Positions 45,331-55,700 of a DNA stretch of 64,000 nt are shown in pieces. Below the pieces are notes generated by a model. It was given only the letters and a program-made list of their open reading frames with translations. It was not told the origin of the DNA and searched no databases. This DNA comes from Ectobius pallidus. Taxonomy: Eukaryota > Arthropoda > Insecta > Blattodea > Ectobiidae. Numbering within the stretch: position 1 is the first letter of the stretch; each line of letters starts with the position of its first letter. Made by a program: the position numbers and the translations under genes. The stretch spans positions 16,789,478 to 16,853,477 of the forward strand of contig CAXKWD010000011.1 in the NCBI GenBank assembly GCA_964059195.1, in the 5' to 3' direction.

Positions 45331-45335
45331 CTCTT

Positions 45336-45540
45336 GACACCAGATTTGAAGCAGTGACAGTCTGCTTTCTGTGCCGATACTTCACCTACTGAACTTAAGG
45401 GTGATCATAGAAGAGAGATTCCATCGTTCACTGTAATTCGAATTTAGGCAAACTCGGTTGATAGGGCATCAGCATGGAAAGCCAAAGGTCAAGGGTTTGA
45501 ATCCCAGTGTCAAGAGGAATTCTTCTCCTAAAATACTCTC
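45336..45540. repeat. Inverted pair of tRNA-derived family 4 heads
   Basis: Reverse copy at about 45336-45400 (TTCCTCTTGACACCAG ... GTGCCGATA) faces a forward copy at about 45443-45530 (GTTGATAGGGCATCAGCATG, box-B-like GGGTTTGAATCCC, then TGTCAAGAGGAATT). Confidence 0.6.
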
Positions 45541-45904
45541 TTGTAATATAAAAATGAGATGGAGTCTAGCTGAACATGAATGGGGAATCCCTTTGAAACT
45601 GCAGTCCAGGTTAGGGTCAATTTTAGTGAAGTTAGTGTGTCACATGCCATCACATTTTATATAATAACTACTTCACTGTAAAAACTTCCTCAAGAGCATG
45701 ATACTCTACAAGGCGCTACAAGGATGTACAAATACGAACTCAGCGATTTCCTCCTGTCCTCCCATATTAAATATCGCTCCCTGTTCCATAGTCTAAGCAG
45801 TGTCTGTTTATTGCAGGTTGTAACATATTTTGAAGTAAACAGTAATATATATATGTTGATACCGCAGTTTTTTTTTTTTTCATTATAATGCGTGTGTGTG
45901 TATA

Positions 45905-46565
45905 TATAGACGAGGGCTGTTTTTTTTTCAACCTCCGATGGGACATAAAGTGAAAACCACAGTGAAAATCAAAACTGTTTTATTTGGAACATTTAGGTAC
46001 ACCTTCTAGCTACTTTTCTGCATAGTCGTGTTCCCATTGAGACATTTGTCGTAGCGTGGTTCCAACTTTCCAATACCCTCTACATAGAAACTTGCCGGCA
46101 GCGTATTGAGAAGGGTCTTCACGGCATTTTGAAGTGTTTTGAAATTCTTCGTTTGTGTGGAAGCCAGATCTTGAGTTGTTCGGGAAATTTGTGTGCATCC
46201 ATTATTTGGATTGTTCTTTTGATTCTGGATTGTTGTAACGAATCCACGTTTCATCCCCTATCACGATGGATTTCAAAACCTCAATCCCATGCTGAATGAC
46301 TTTCATATTTTTCGGCAGCTGAAGAAAGATCTGGGAGGACAGCGCTTCCACAACAACGAAGAACTTCAAAATGCCGTGAGGACCTTTCTCAATACGCTGG
46401 GGGCAAGCTTCTATGAAGAGGGTATTGGAAAGTTGGACCATACTACGACAAATGTCTCAATCGGAACACGACTATGTACAGAAGTAGCTAGAAGGTGTAC
46501 CTAAATGTTCCAATGTTGATTTTCACTGTGGTTTTCATTTTATTTGACATCCTATAGGAATATTC
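45905..46565. pseudogene. mariner-like transposon relic, inverted arrangement
   Basis: The left part (45960-46254, - strand) encodes the C-terminal end of a mariner transposase (NAVKTLLNTLPASFYVEGIG). The reverse strand at 46202-46280 has the catalytic-Asp segment IVIGDETWIRYNNPESKEQ. The right part (46300-46500, + strand) has a second C-terminal copy (NAVRTFLNTLGASFYEEGIG). Shared 3' UTR words (GGAACATTTAGGTACACCTT) lie at both outer ends in opposite directions, so two 3' halves are joined head to head. Frameshifts and stops make it dead. Confidence 0.75.
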
Positions 46566-46638
46566 TGAGCAGTCCATTCGTTAGTGACAGACAAAAACAG
46601 TTATCATGAATGTGGCATCTTATTTGGTATGTTATTAT

Positions 46639-47369
46639 TAGACTTCGGACTTCTAGGTCGTTAAAAATGCTGTTTTAGGTACCTAAAATAGGCTCTAAAA
46701 ATAGGAAAATAGGTTCTAAAAATCGTAAAATAGTCTATTATAAAATCGTTAAGTTGCCAATTTTCTGAAATATCTCAATTGCAATGCAGAATATATTTAT
46801 TGAAGTCACCATTAATCATTAATCATGATAAAACACAGATATAGGGCTATGGTAAACAGAATTATATAGACCCCAGTACTAGGGCCTGTATTACTACCAT
46901 AACAGTGAAAACCTAATCCCTGCGCCCAGAAGCTACGCACACTAGCATATTCAACTCCTTGTATCCCTCAGTGATTCAGAAAACTAAGGTTTTTTTTTCT
47001 GGATGTGGGAGTCTGGAGAAAAACACTACATTTTCTTGGGAATTCCAAGGAATTTTTCTACTGAAGACGAAACATTCCTTACTATTTAACCATGTCATAA
47101 ATGTGTCATGTACTGCACATTCCGAGCTAAAAATTCAGTACGAACTGAAAATAAATGCTAGAATTTATAACAAAAAATAACTTATTTTGAACTTTAGAGG
47201 AAAAACAAGCAAAAAGGCAATATTAGGCTCTAACGTAAAAATAGTCTGTTTTAGGTCTTGTAAAAGTATCACTTTTAGGCATAGTCACTTATGAAACATG
47301 CATATACAAGTTTTCGTCCATATGTCACTTAAGGATTAAAATAGGTTTTTACCTAAAATCCGAAGTCTA
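46639..47369. mobile_element. hAT-like non-autonomous element with perfect 8-bp duplication
   Basis: Ends TAGACTTCGGA and TCCGAAGTCTA in inverse form, flanked by identical GTTATTAT at 46631-46638 and 47370-47377. The 731-bp interior has repeated AAATAGG / GTTTTAGGT words and no transposase. Related to the worn copy at 37044-37792. Confidence 0.85.
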
Positions 47370-47610
47370 GTTATTATAAATAAACTTAAAACCCTCGAAG
47401 TGCTCAGTAACTTGAAAGAAAATTTAAGTACCACATAAAACTGACTGCTATTTAATAGCAAATAAGTAAATAGTAAATTGGTGTGTGGTTACTCTTGCAC
47501 CACTAGTATTCATATACAGTAATTTTTTTGGTAAAAGAAATTAAGACACGCCTTACTTTCATCTATTTCATTGAAATAATAGCTTTGTTGGGTGTAAAAT
47601 TTACTTATGT

Positions 47611-47632
47611 ATATGTGTGTGTGTGTGTGTGT
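47611..47632. repeat. (GT)n microsatellite
   Basis: About 22 bp of alternating G and T. Confidence 0.85.
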
Positions 47633-47792
47633 GCAGTTTTTGCAGTCAAAGTTTTGTTTTTTCAAATAAAATTATACTTATATTTCTAGTAGCAACTGAT
47701 GTTGTCAGAGTAATTTATTTGCACTACCTTAATTTAATTGTATGTTTTAAGTTAACCAAACTTTCAACGGTTTTCAGTGGAATTAATCCTCC

Positions 47793-48190
47793 CTACCCTC
47801 TGGATGGGTTATCTTCCACAGCGAGGCCAAATAGGGGTCTAGAGGAAGATATGGAATGAGTTTGGCTATATCCTGTGGGAGTATTAGTGTACAAAGCCAA
47901 AGACCTGGGTTCGATTCCCACTCAGATTCTCTTGTATAGATTACAAATATATTTCACTTTAATGGCCTACTACACCGTTGGCCATGGTGGTGTGGAGGTG
48001 CGAAGGAACTGGTTGTGTTATCAATGGAATTTTCAAGGGAAAAAACCTGTGCACAGAGTCCTCCGAGAAGGCTTTTCAGCTGGTATCCCATGTCTTAGAT
48101 TATTGGCATGTTAAAGAATTCCAAACCTAAATTAGAGCCTCTGGACCAAAATCCCTCGCCCTTTCATATTCAAGTAATACCTTAGTTCCC
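47793..48190 (+). mobile_element. SINE family 2 copy
   Basis: Has a box-B-like GGGTTCGATTCCC near 47907 and the family body (AAAGAATTCCAAACCTAAAT, AGAGCCTCTGGACC) at about 48110-48150, matching the reverse complement of 20223-20593. Confidence 0.65.
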
Positions 48191-48196
48191 TTTAGA

Positions 48197-48245
48197 GCAG
48201 GGGTGGCCAACTGGCGGCCCTCGATCTCATTCTGTCTGGCCTGCG
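48197..48245 (+). mobile_element. Single hAT-like end
   Basis: CAGGGGTGGCCAACTGGCGG directly after the SINE looks like one end of a hAT element. No partner end was found. Confidence 0.35.
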
Positions 48246-48618
48246 ACAAAGGGAATTAATAAAATTTAAAATATTCATAGTTTTATTTATAGTTTTATAC
48301 AATGGATAATTTTGGTCCTGGATATCCTGATGCATATTTGGAAGCACATACTTCTGTAAATCCACATTTTCCATTATGAAGGCAGTTCAATCTTCGTAAA
48401 GAAAGAGACTTGCTGATGCCCACCTTCAGGACTTTTAAATTACATCAACATCTTTTAAAAATGACTTTTGTGATCTTATTTCTCATGAGCGAACGCGATG
48501 CTTTCATTAATGTGTTCTGAATTTTAATAAATAATAATTTTACTGCACCTTAAAGTGCATCAAAAATTTTTTATTGACAACTATTTCATTCCCCCAGACG
48601 TGACACGTAATCGCTGTA

Positions 48619-49093
48619 TTGGAATGATAATTCTTTCACACTGGCCGTTTGTAGGCTAAGATGGAAAGGTGAAGTCAGACTAAAAAATTCAATGCCATAG
48701 CCGGGATTTTCAGCTGTCCGTGCCGATGCTCTAACCAACTGAGCTACCATGGCAACATGCCGGTACAACATTAAATTCTCCAACTGACTCACATATCTCA
48801 GCCTACACACAGCCAGTGTGAAAGAATTATCATTCCACTGTGACCTACTAGTGGTTTACTATGAAGCCCGGGTCTTAAAGTACTTACAGGTTGTAAGTCG
48901 CCACTCTGTTGTACCTCATGTTGAGAACGCCTGGATGTATTCTGGGATATGTGAGTCAGTTGGAGAATTTAATGTTGTACTGGCATGTTGCCATGGTAGG
49001 TCAGTTGGTTAGAGCATCGGCACGGAGAGCCAAAAATCCTGGTTCAAATCCCAGGTAAGGCATTGAATTTTTCAGTCTGACTTCACCTTTCCA
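48619..49093. repeat. Interleaved inverted repeat with tRNA-derived heads
   Basis: Segment A (48619-48658) is inverted at 48802-48843; segment B (48664-48801) is inverted at 48946-49093. The order is A, B, A', spacer, B'. B and B' each contain a tRNA-like head (TCAGTTGGTTAGAGCATCGG in B') with box B GGTTCAAATCCC. No tRNA cloverleaf can be closed, so this is not a working tRNA gene. Confidence 0.75.
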
Positions 49094-49545
49094 ATAGCTA
49101 TATTGACTATCTTAAAATCTGCATTCATTCTAATGACAGTTACTGTCAACATCTTGCTGTTCCCCTTTTACTACTCTCAACAATGATGAAATAATGTTGT
49201 GCTTCTTTCTTTTGTGACAACATATGTGGTGTGAAACAGGATTATCGCATCATGCTTCAATTAAAACAAAGTACAGAAATAGACTTTTTTTTTCATCTGA
49301 TATGTGGATCCAGCTGTCATCCATTATTCCCAAGTGGAAGAAAATCTGCAATAGTAAAAATAAAAAATAATCATACTGATTTTTCAGATTCCAATGTTGT
49401 TTTATCATTAGCATGACTTTGAAATTCATTAGGTAATTGTTTTTTAAAAATTAAATTGAATCATTATTGGGGTGGGGGGACTTGAGGCTAGAAGACCACA
49501 GTAAAACTATTTTCATTAAGTAACCAACTTGAGCGTGTTTTTAAA
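49094..49545. other. Gene-free stretch
   Basis: Nothing recognised beyond a short hydrophobic open frame at 49231-49416 with no domain. Confidence 0.4.
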
Positions 49546-49548
49546 TGG

Positions 49549-49908
49549 AACCAGGATCTATGTTACAATTTTATAGAAATTTATATCTTTGAGGAATAAA
49601 GGTCTATAATGCCTCATCCCATCTACCTGTGCACTTGGTTTTATCTTACAATAATAGATGACATCACTATGCAGAAAATTATGAAGCAAAATGTACGTGA
49701 ACAGTTGTAGAACAAGGGTCTTTGTAGAATATGAAAGTAACGAGCCTGCTTTCTTCACACAAATCAGCAGCAATCACATTATCCATCTAATCACAGTATT
49801 ATTCTGTGTGGTGTTGTTTCTTCCTCTTGCAATTTTAACTTGTGTACTTTAGAGAATGTTTTGAGAAAACAGTAGAGTAACTTTTGTGGAACAAAGGTCT
49901 ATGTTACA
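49549..49908. repeat. Cluster of CTATGTTACA-type motifs
   Basis: Copies of A-AC-AAGGTCTATGTTACA occur at 49549-49567, 49594-49610 (variant), 49711-49729 (variant) and 49891-49908. The outermost two are nearly identical and in the same direction. It resembles the internal motif arrays of the GGGTCATTC elements, but no such termini were found. Confidence 0.5.
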
Positions 49909-50029
49909 CTAGGTATTCAGACTGAACAAGCAAAAACAGCTTTATCTAAAAACTTGTGAAATTGCAGTTATGCTTCAATAAAACATTTATTCTAAGCTAT
50001 CATGAATTTTTTTTACTGTGAGCAAGAGT

Positions 50030-50091
50030 GTTCCATAACTTTTCCTTGAACAAGAAGTGTTCCTTGGCCAAATAAGTTTGGGAAACACTGT
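50030..50091 (-). mobile_element. Single hAT-like end
   Basis: Read on the - strand: CAGTGTTTCCCAAACTTATT, a typical hAT terminus; the other end was not found. Confidence 0.4.
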
Positions 50092-50706
50092 CTTAGACAG
50101 CTGGGTTTAATCCCTCGGTTAAGGGTTTTACACCGTTATGCTGCCATTCCATCATGCCATGGCTGTAGATCGATAGGCAAGTAAATGAACTGCAGGACTA
50201 ACTTTTGCCACACTGCGGATGGTCACAGGCATAGGAGAAGTATACCCCCATCCATTAAATAACCATATTAAACAGAAAAAAATGGGTGAAAGAAAATATG
50301 AAATTGTGATAAATTTTAGTACTGTGTTTTGTAATTCAAACAGTTTTTTCCCCAAACTGATACAATCTTTTGCTAGGCATTACAGATGTGAGGGGCCATT
50401 AACTCCAGCTGGCACTTTGTTATATCAGTTTACCTGATTTTATTTGGCCTGTGCTCACAAAAAAATAGTGAAATACATAATATCTTGGACTGTTTAAAAA
50501 TATTATTTTATTTTTCTCTGTAAATATTACCAAACTTACCCTAATTTTTTCAGTACTTTTTATACTATAGGCTAGTCTATGCACTAACTTATATCTCTCA
50601 TTTTGATGTACTATTCCAAGAAAACGTGATGTGATACGTAGAAACTGTCAACGGATTCGTGTTCAGTGCCCCAAAATTAGTTAACATCGCCTATCACACC
50701 ACTTGC

Positions 50707-50722
50707 GGGGGGGGGGGGGGGG
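50707..50722. repeat. Poly(G) run
   Basis: About 16-18 consecutive G residues, exceptional in this AT-rich window. Confidence 0.85.
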
Positions 50723-51305
50723 AACTGGGTAGTTATCCACTGATTAATGAACATGAAGATGTGAATAGTGCAGATACAGCAGATTTGTAGAATATAAATG
50801 TACATCACAAATACGTTCCCTTCATACACAAACCACTTTTTCCTCCAACTATATATAGTTCTCAAATGGAACAGCATGGGCGATGATTGTGTTGTCAGCC
50901 ATTTCCATTATTCATATTAAGAAATAACTTTTTAAAAATATTCAATTATAGACAAAATTGTTATCCAGTTTGCAAGCCTCCATAAAAAAAGATTTAACCA
51001 GGTAGAGTAGATGTGTAGATATATTTTTTTTTTATATGTTTACATAATATTTAATGCCCACTTCCAGCCCAATCCTGTCCCTATTGACCCCCTCTGTAAA
51101 CGTTTCACCATTGCCTCTATGAGTTTAATACATTTTTCATCGTTTTTATGAAAGGTAAAAGGGGTGGAATGTTATTTGAAAATTGGACAGAGTAGATTTA
51201 GTAGGTCATTTCCAACGTTTTCTTCAAAAAGTTATTTCAGGCATAGAGAGTGAAACTGGGTTAAAGAAAGTTGAATATGTAGGTATCTCAAGATAATTTT
51301 ATAAG
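50723..51305. other. Gene-free stretch
   Basis: Nothing recognised. Confidence 0.4.
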
Positions 51306-51307
51306 TA

Positions 51308-51989
51308 GGGTTCGGATGTTTATGAAATGTCATATTTTTATCCTGACCTCCATTCTCGCCAAAAACACAAATTAAATACGAATTGCATGCTTGTTATCGT
51401 AATCGGAGAGTTTTTATTTTGCATATAAAGTCATATTTTAGTCGATTTCATGGTCTTGGTCATATTCGTAATTTAACGTCATATTTCAGCTATAAATTCG
51501 GTAAAAGACACCGTGATGCAGTATGTGCACTAAATTGTCGACTTAATTTTTTTCGGAAAAAGATTCACGAATATTTTGGTTTTACTTTAACTGAAATGTG
51601 AAGGAACAATAACAAATAATAGCACAATACCTTATCCTCCTTGCTGTTAACAACTTCCAATCGACATATTTTTAAAATACTTTCCGTTCACATTTGCAGA
51701 GGTATCTGGAAACATTAACAGATTAGAAATTATTTACAAATAAACCTGTAAATCACCTGTAAAATTGTTAAAGAGTGATTATCTGATGGAATTAATGTGG
51801 TGTAATAATTTAGTATCATAAAAGTTTTAAATTGGAGCATTTATTTTTAAATAGCTTTCTTTTTTGAAGGGATATTTAGGATTTTTGGGTAATATTTTGT
51901 CATTTTTAAAGTCATATTTAGTTATTTTTAAGGTCTTATTTACAGTCATATTCTCCACTTATTTAGGTCATAAACATCCGAACCCTAGT
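51308..51989. mobile_element. hAT-like non-autonomous element (TAGGGTTCGGATG family), copy 1
   Basis: Inverted ends TAGGGTTCGGATGTTTATGA, about 20 bp and perfect, flanked by TTTATAAG and GTTATAAG (7 of 8). It is about 680 bp, with many GTCATATTT words and no transposase. An inverted partial copy lies at about 61560-62193. Confidence 0.82.
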
Positions 51990-52055
51990 TATAAGGAAAA
52001 TGTCAAGGGGTTAAATACATTAAATTCAGCTTAGAGAATTTCACTTTTAAATAGA

Positions 52056-52344
52056 AGTAAAGTGGTTCCCATACAGGCCCTCGGGATTCCAGGAGGTTGA
52101 GGATCCCAGACTTTATAGACTTTCGGGATATTAAGGTAGTAAGGTTGACAGCCTTGTGTACCGGCCGCCATTATCCCTAGGATTGCTCCCGTTATTCATT
52201 TCTGTTAGAGGCTGAGTCTACCCCAGGTCCATAGTGCCAAGAGAAGGATTACACCAATTGAAAAATCTGAACGACCTCATCGAAGATCGAACCCGCGACT
52301 TTCTGGTTTGTAGCGCAGTGCCTCTACCAACTGCGCCACGGCAT
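52056..52344 (-). mobile_element. SINE family 1, copy 2
   Basis: Same layout as 1447-1751 but more diverged: head with CGCAGTTGGTAGAGGCACTG on the - strand, body with CAGGAGGTTGAG, and AGTAAAG at the tail. Lies about 320 bp upstream of the USP start codon. Confidence 0.8.
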
Positions 52345-52488
52345 ACTACATTTTAATTTTAAATAGCGCCATGAAAACTAACTTTTTTTTCATTTTAAAC
52401 CATTGCTTGTTTCTAGTTTAAAAACTTTGACAACTTATGCATAATTATTTGAAATTAACTATTACTTTTTGTGATAGTCCACCTGAGC

Positions 52489-52564
52489 TTCGAACCCATC
52501 GCCAGGAACGAATATTGAGCTTCAAATTCGAACCCACCGCCAGGAACGAACATTGAACTTCAAT
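52489..52564. promoter_or_regulatory. Tandem 38-bp duplication in the USP upstream region
   Basis: The unit CTTCGAACCCATCGCCAGGA...ATTGAGCTTCAA is repeated directly next to itself with few changes, ending about 100 bp before the start codon. The position suggests promoter or 5' leader; no function can be read. Confidence 0.5.
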
Positions 52565-52663
52565 ATCCTATCAAAAGAGTGTGCTGTCTCAGCGTGTTCG
52601 CGCTGTCATTCGGATAATGAAAGAGGCGAGGAAAGGAGCTATTCATTTTCAGTTTCTGGCAAA

Positions 52664-52758
52664 ATGGCGGACTTATCAAGTAGTGTGCCCAATATTCAAA
52701 GTCAAAAGGAATTAATACACTCGCATATAAGCAGGGCAATGGCAAAAGGAGAGACATG
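52664..52758 (+). CDS. Usp15: USP gene, coding exon 1
   Basis: The ATG sits in CAAAATGGCGG, a good animal start context; an in-frame open stretch upstream lacks ATG. Ends GACATG/GTAATT after two bases of a Trp codon. Confidence 0.85.
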
Positions 52759-55700
52759 GTAATTATTGAAAGCATTTTTCTTACTGTTCAAGCTTGTTTT
52801 AATGTGATTTTCTTTTTTAACTTGTTTAAAGTGTTCAGGCAGACATGGTTAACCTAATTTCCTCCCGAAGGATTTAATTAATTCTATTAATCTCTAGCAT
52901 GTGGTTTTGTAAAGGATTTTTATTTCGTTGAAGTTGAATATTTTTCACACGTGTGAAGGTATTGTTTACTTAAAGAAATATTACGGAATTACGGTGTTGT
53001 CGGCAATACGGTCTAAAGCCTGTTGGCTAATTCGATTAACTTGCAAAAAAGTATTCTGTCTGAAAACAGTTTCATGATTGCGTGTTATATCACTAAAAAT
53101 ATTCCTGGTGTGAGAATTATATCTAGAACAATGAGTGGATTAAATCAATAGACACACAAAGGGCAAATAGAATTTGGATGGTCCGTATGAGCGGTAACCG
53201 AACAGGGTAATATAAACTAAATTTTCTCCTTAATGCAGTGTATTTTTGTACCATTTCGGTTTTATGAATACGGTCCAAAATTATATTTTTTCCTGTGGCG
53301 CAACTTACCTGTCATTAGCTTCTGACGTACTAAATGTGTAATATGTTTATAGCACCCCTTTATCTACTAGTATGAACATACCAATGGTGTTGCGAACATT
53401 TTTGTATAAAATAAGATGCAGGGTATGATATTTAGGCTTAATACATTTTTATCACTGTTAAAATGTTCATGCATGTGCCGAAATTTGATAAATTGTTGTA
53501 CCGTGAATATAAATTTAAAAATAATTTTTTTATTTGAAATTGGATTTTCTGCTTAATGCCTTAATGCTCCATTCGATATATAATTTAAAAAAGGTGGGAA
53601 AGTACTTATCTCACAGATCATTCTTTTGTATGATCATATGACTAAATGTACCAACAAGTGTAGGTATGTTTCAAGTGGGCTTTCCCTTGAACAGGTACTG
53701 TACCAGTAACAGTAATGTAAGGTTGAATACATTCCCAACTTACATTATAACTTACTGTAAGTTACTTATCATACTGTAACATGGATTTACTAATGGAAAA
53801 AAATGTGGGGGATTGTCAAGCATTCTGCTCCGTGATATTTTTGTTTTAGAAACATGGAAAACGGCAAAATTTAATGATGTATTCTTCTTTAGAACCTATA
53901 GATTCTGTTTATAAGTATCTTCCCAATTGACATCTGTACTAAGATTCTAAATGTAAGTAAAATCGCTAAAAAGTCTGCACAAAATTAAACTAAAATGGCG
54001 CTGTGAACAGCTGTGAAATCGCAATCTCCTTGTGCTGGACAATGTTCTATTGGGTCACACATACAATTTTCAATGCTCGAAACCTAACTGTGAAAACACG
54101 GCCTCTGTGACTAAGGCCCTAATCGAGGGTTTCTACCATATGCAGAAACTTAATATCTGCCCCGGACCCCCTCTTCTTTTTCTATATTGGAGGCTTTGCC
54201 ACCAGCCCCCACCAGGGGCTGTGCCTCTGGACCCCCTGCATACATCCGCCAGACCCCCTTCACCAGGAGCTTTGAGTATGGTAACTTTGTATCGGCCATT
54301 TCTGTCGTTCCTTTCTGTTTTTCTTGGTTGAGTTATTCCCAAGCCCCTCCAGGGGCAAACCCCATTTCCAAGTTTCTCCCAGACCTCCTTTGCCATGAGC
54401 TTTATGTATGGTAAATATTATAAGTAACTGGGACCTAACCATAATATAACTAAATGCATAGCCTATATAAAACTATTGGCAACAATGGATAAGCCTGTGA
54501 GGGAAGAACCAATGAAGATGGAAATTGTCGGCAGCCAATGGGAGTGTTAGTGACTAACCTGTGAACCGCTTTTACAGGTCGGGACACCTCGCAATGAAAG
54601 GAAGCAGAGTGCTTGAGCAGACCCAAAATGTCAATTAAATGGGCCTCTACTTTTTTCTTCTGCCTTTAAATCCACATTGCCAATAAAAATGCCACGGTCT
54701 AATATGTGAATGATGTGATGTGTGGTTAAATAAAAGTGACAGTGACTAAAATAAGACATAAAATAATTAGGCCTATGTGAAATTAATGTATGCATGTGTA
54801 CATAGACTGGTGGGCAAGATACTTTCTGCCCTCTCCATATTTAACTTTAAAATATTATTGGGGGCAAAATATTGGATTGTTAGTAGTTAGGATAGGACTT
54901 AATATGGTGAAATAATATTTTCAAACTTCTATGCCCACTAGGGTGCACCTTTATACCTTTATTATTATAATATTTTCAAATCATTGACTCTGTGTGTGTT
55001 TGTGTGTTGCATGCTTGTTCCGATAGAGGCTTCAAGTGCAATGAACTGTAAGGCATAAAATTATACAACAGATTATTTTTATACTTTTTACTGTAGGGCC
55101 TAACCTGTGAAGAGTTTTAAAAAGAAGGTGGTGGTTTCCATGGTTACTCCCGATGTTTATTCACAGAAATAAGTTCAAAATCTGTGTTTTTTAGCTTCTT
55201 GTATTATTTTTCATAAACCATATATAGTACCGGTGCATGTCACTAACACTAATATCAATATTCCCAACCTAACAGCAATAAACCTAACTCTACATGTCAC
55301 TAACACTAATATCGTCATTCTTAATCTGTCACTTAGAATCGTAGGTGGGTAACTTAGTGCGAGGCAAAAGTGTGCAGTGTGTGTAGTGAAGGAAACTAAA
55401 CCCAAAAGGATACTTTGCTATTACCTAATCAAGTTGTGTTATTGATTAAAGTCCTAACTTATTATTACCAGTACCGTATGTGAGATTTATAATGCATCAC
55501 AATACACAAATTTGGTATTATTTTCACGTGTTCTTTTGCTCATGTGCAGCTTATGCCCAATTGCTGTGTTTTATGATTCATTTTGATCAAAGAAGCTACA
55601 GGTATGAAGTTGTTTCAGTGTTCAGTCCCTTACATAAATTCTATTACCGGTACTTAGGTATGAAAAAGTGAAAAGTGATAAAGTGAAAAATTTTACAAAA

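Noticed and set aside
48985..49060. Possible tRNA gene
   Set aside because: Box A and box B are present, but no acceptor stem or full cloverleaf can be drawn and several copies exist; it is a SINE head.
55211..55405. Possible small protein on the - strand
   Set aside because: Consists mainly of a translated direct duplication; no independent support.
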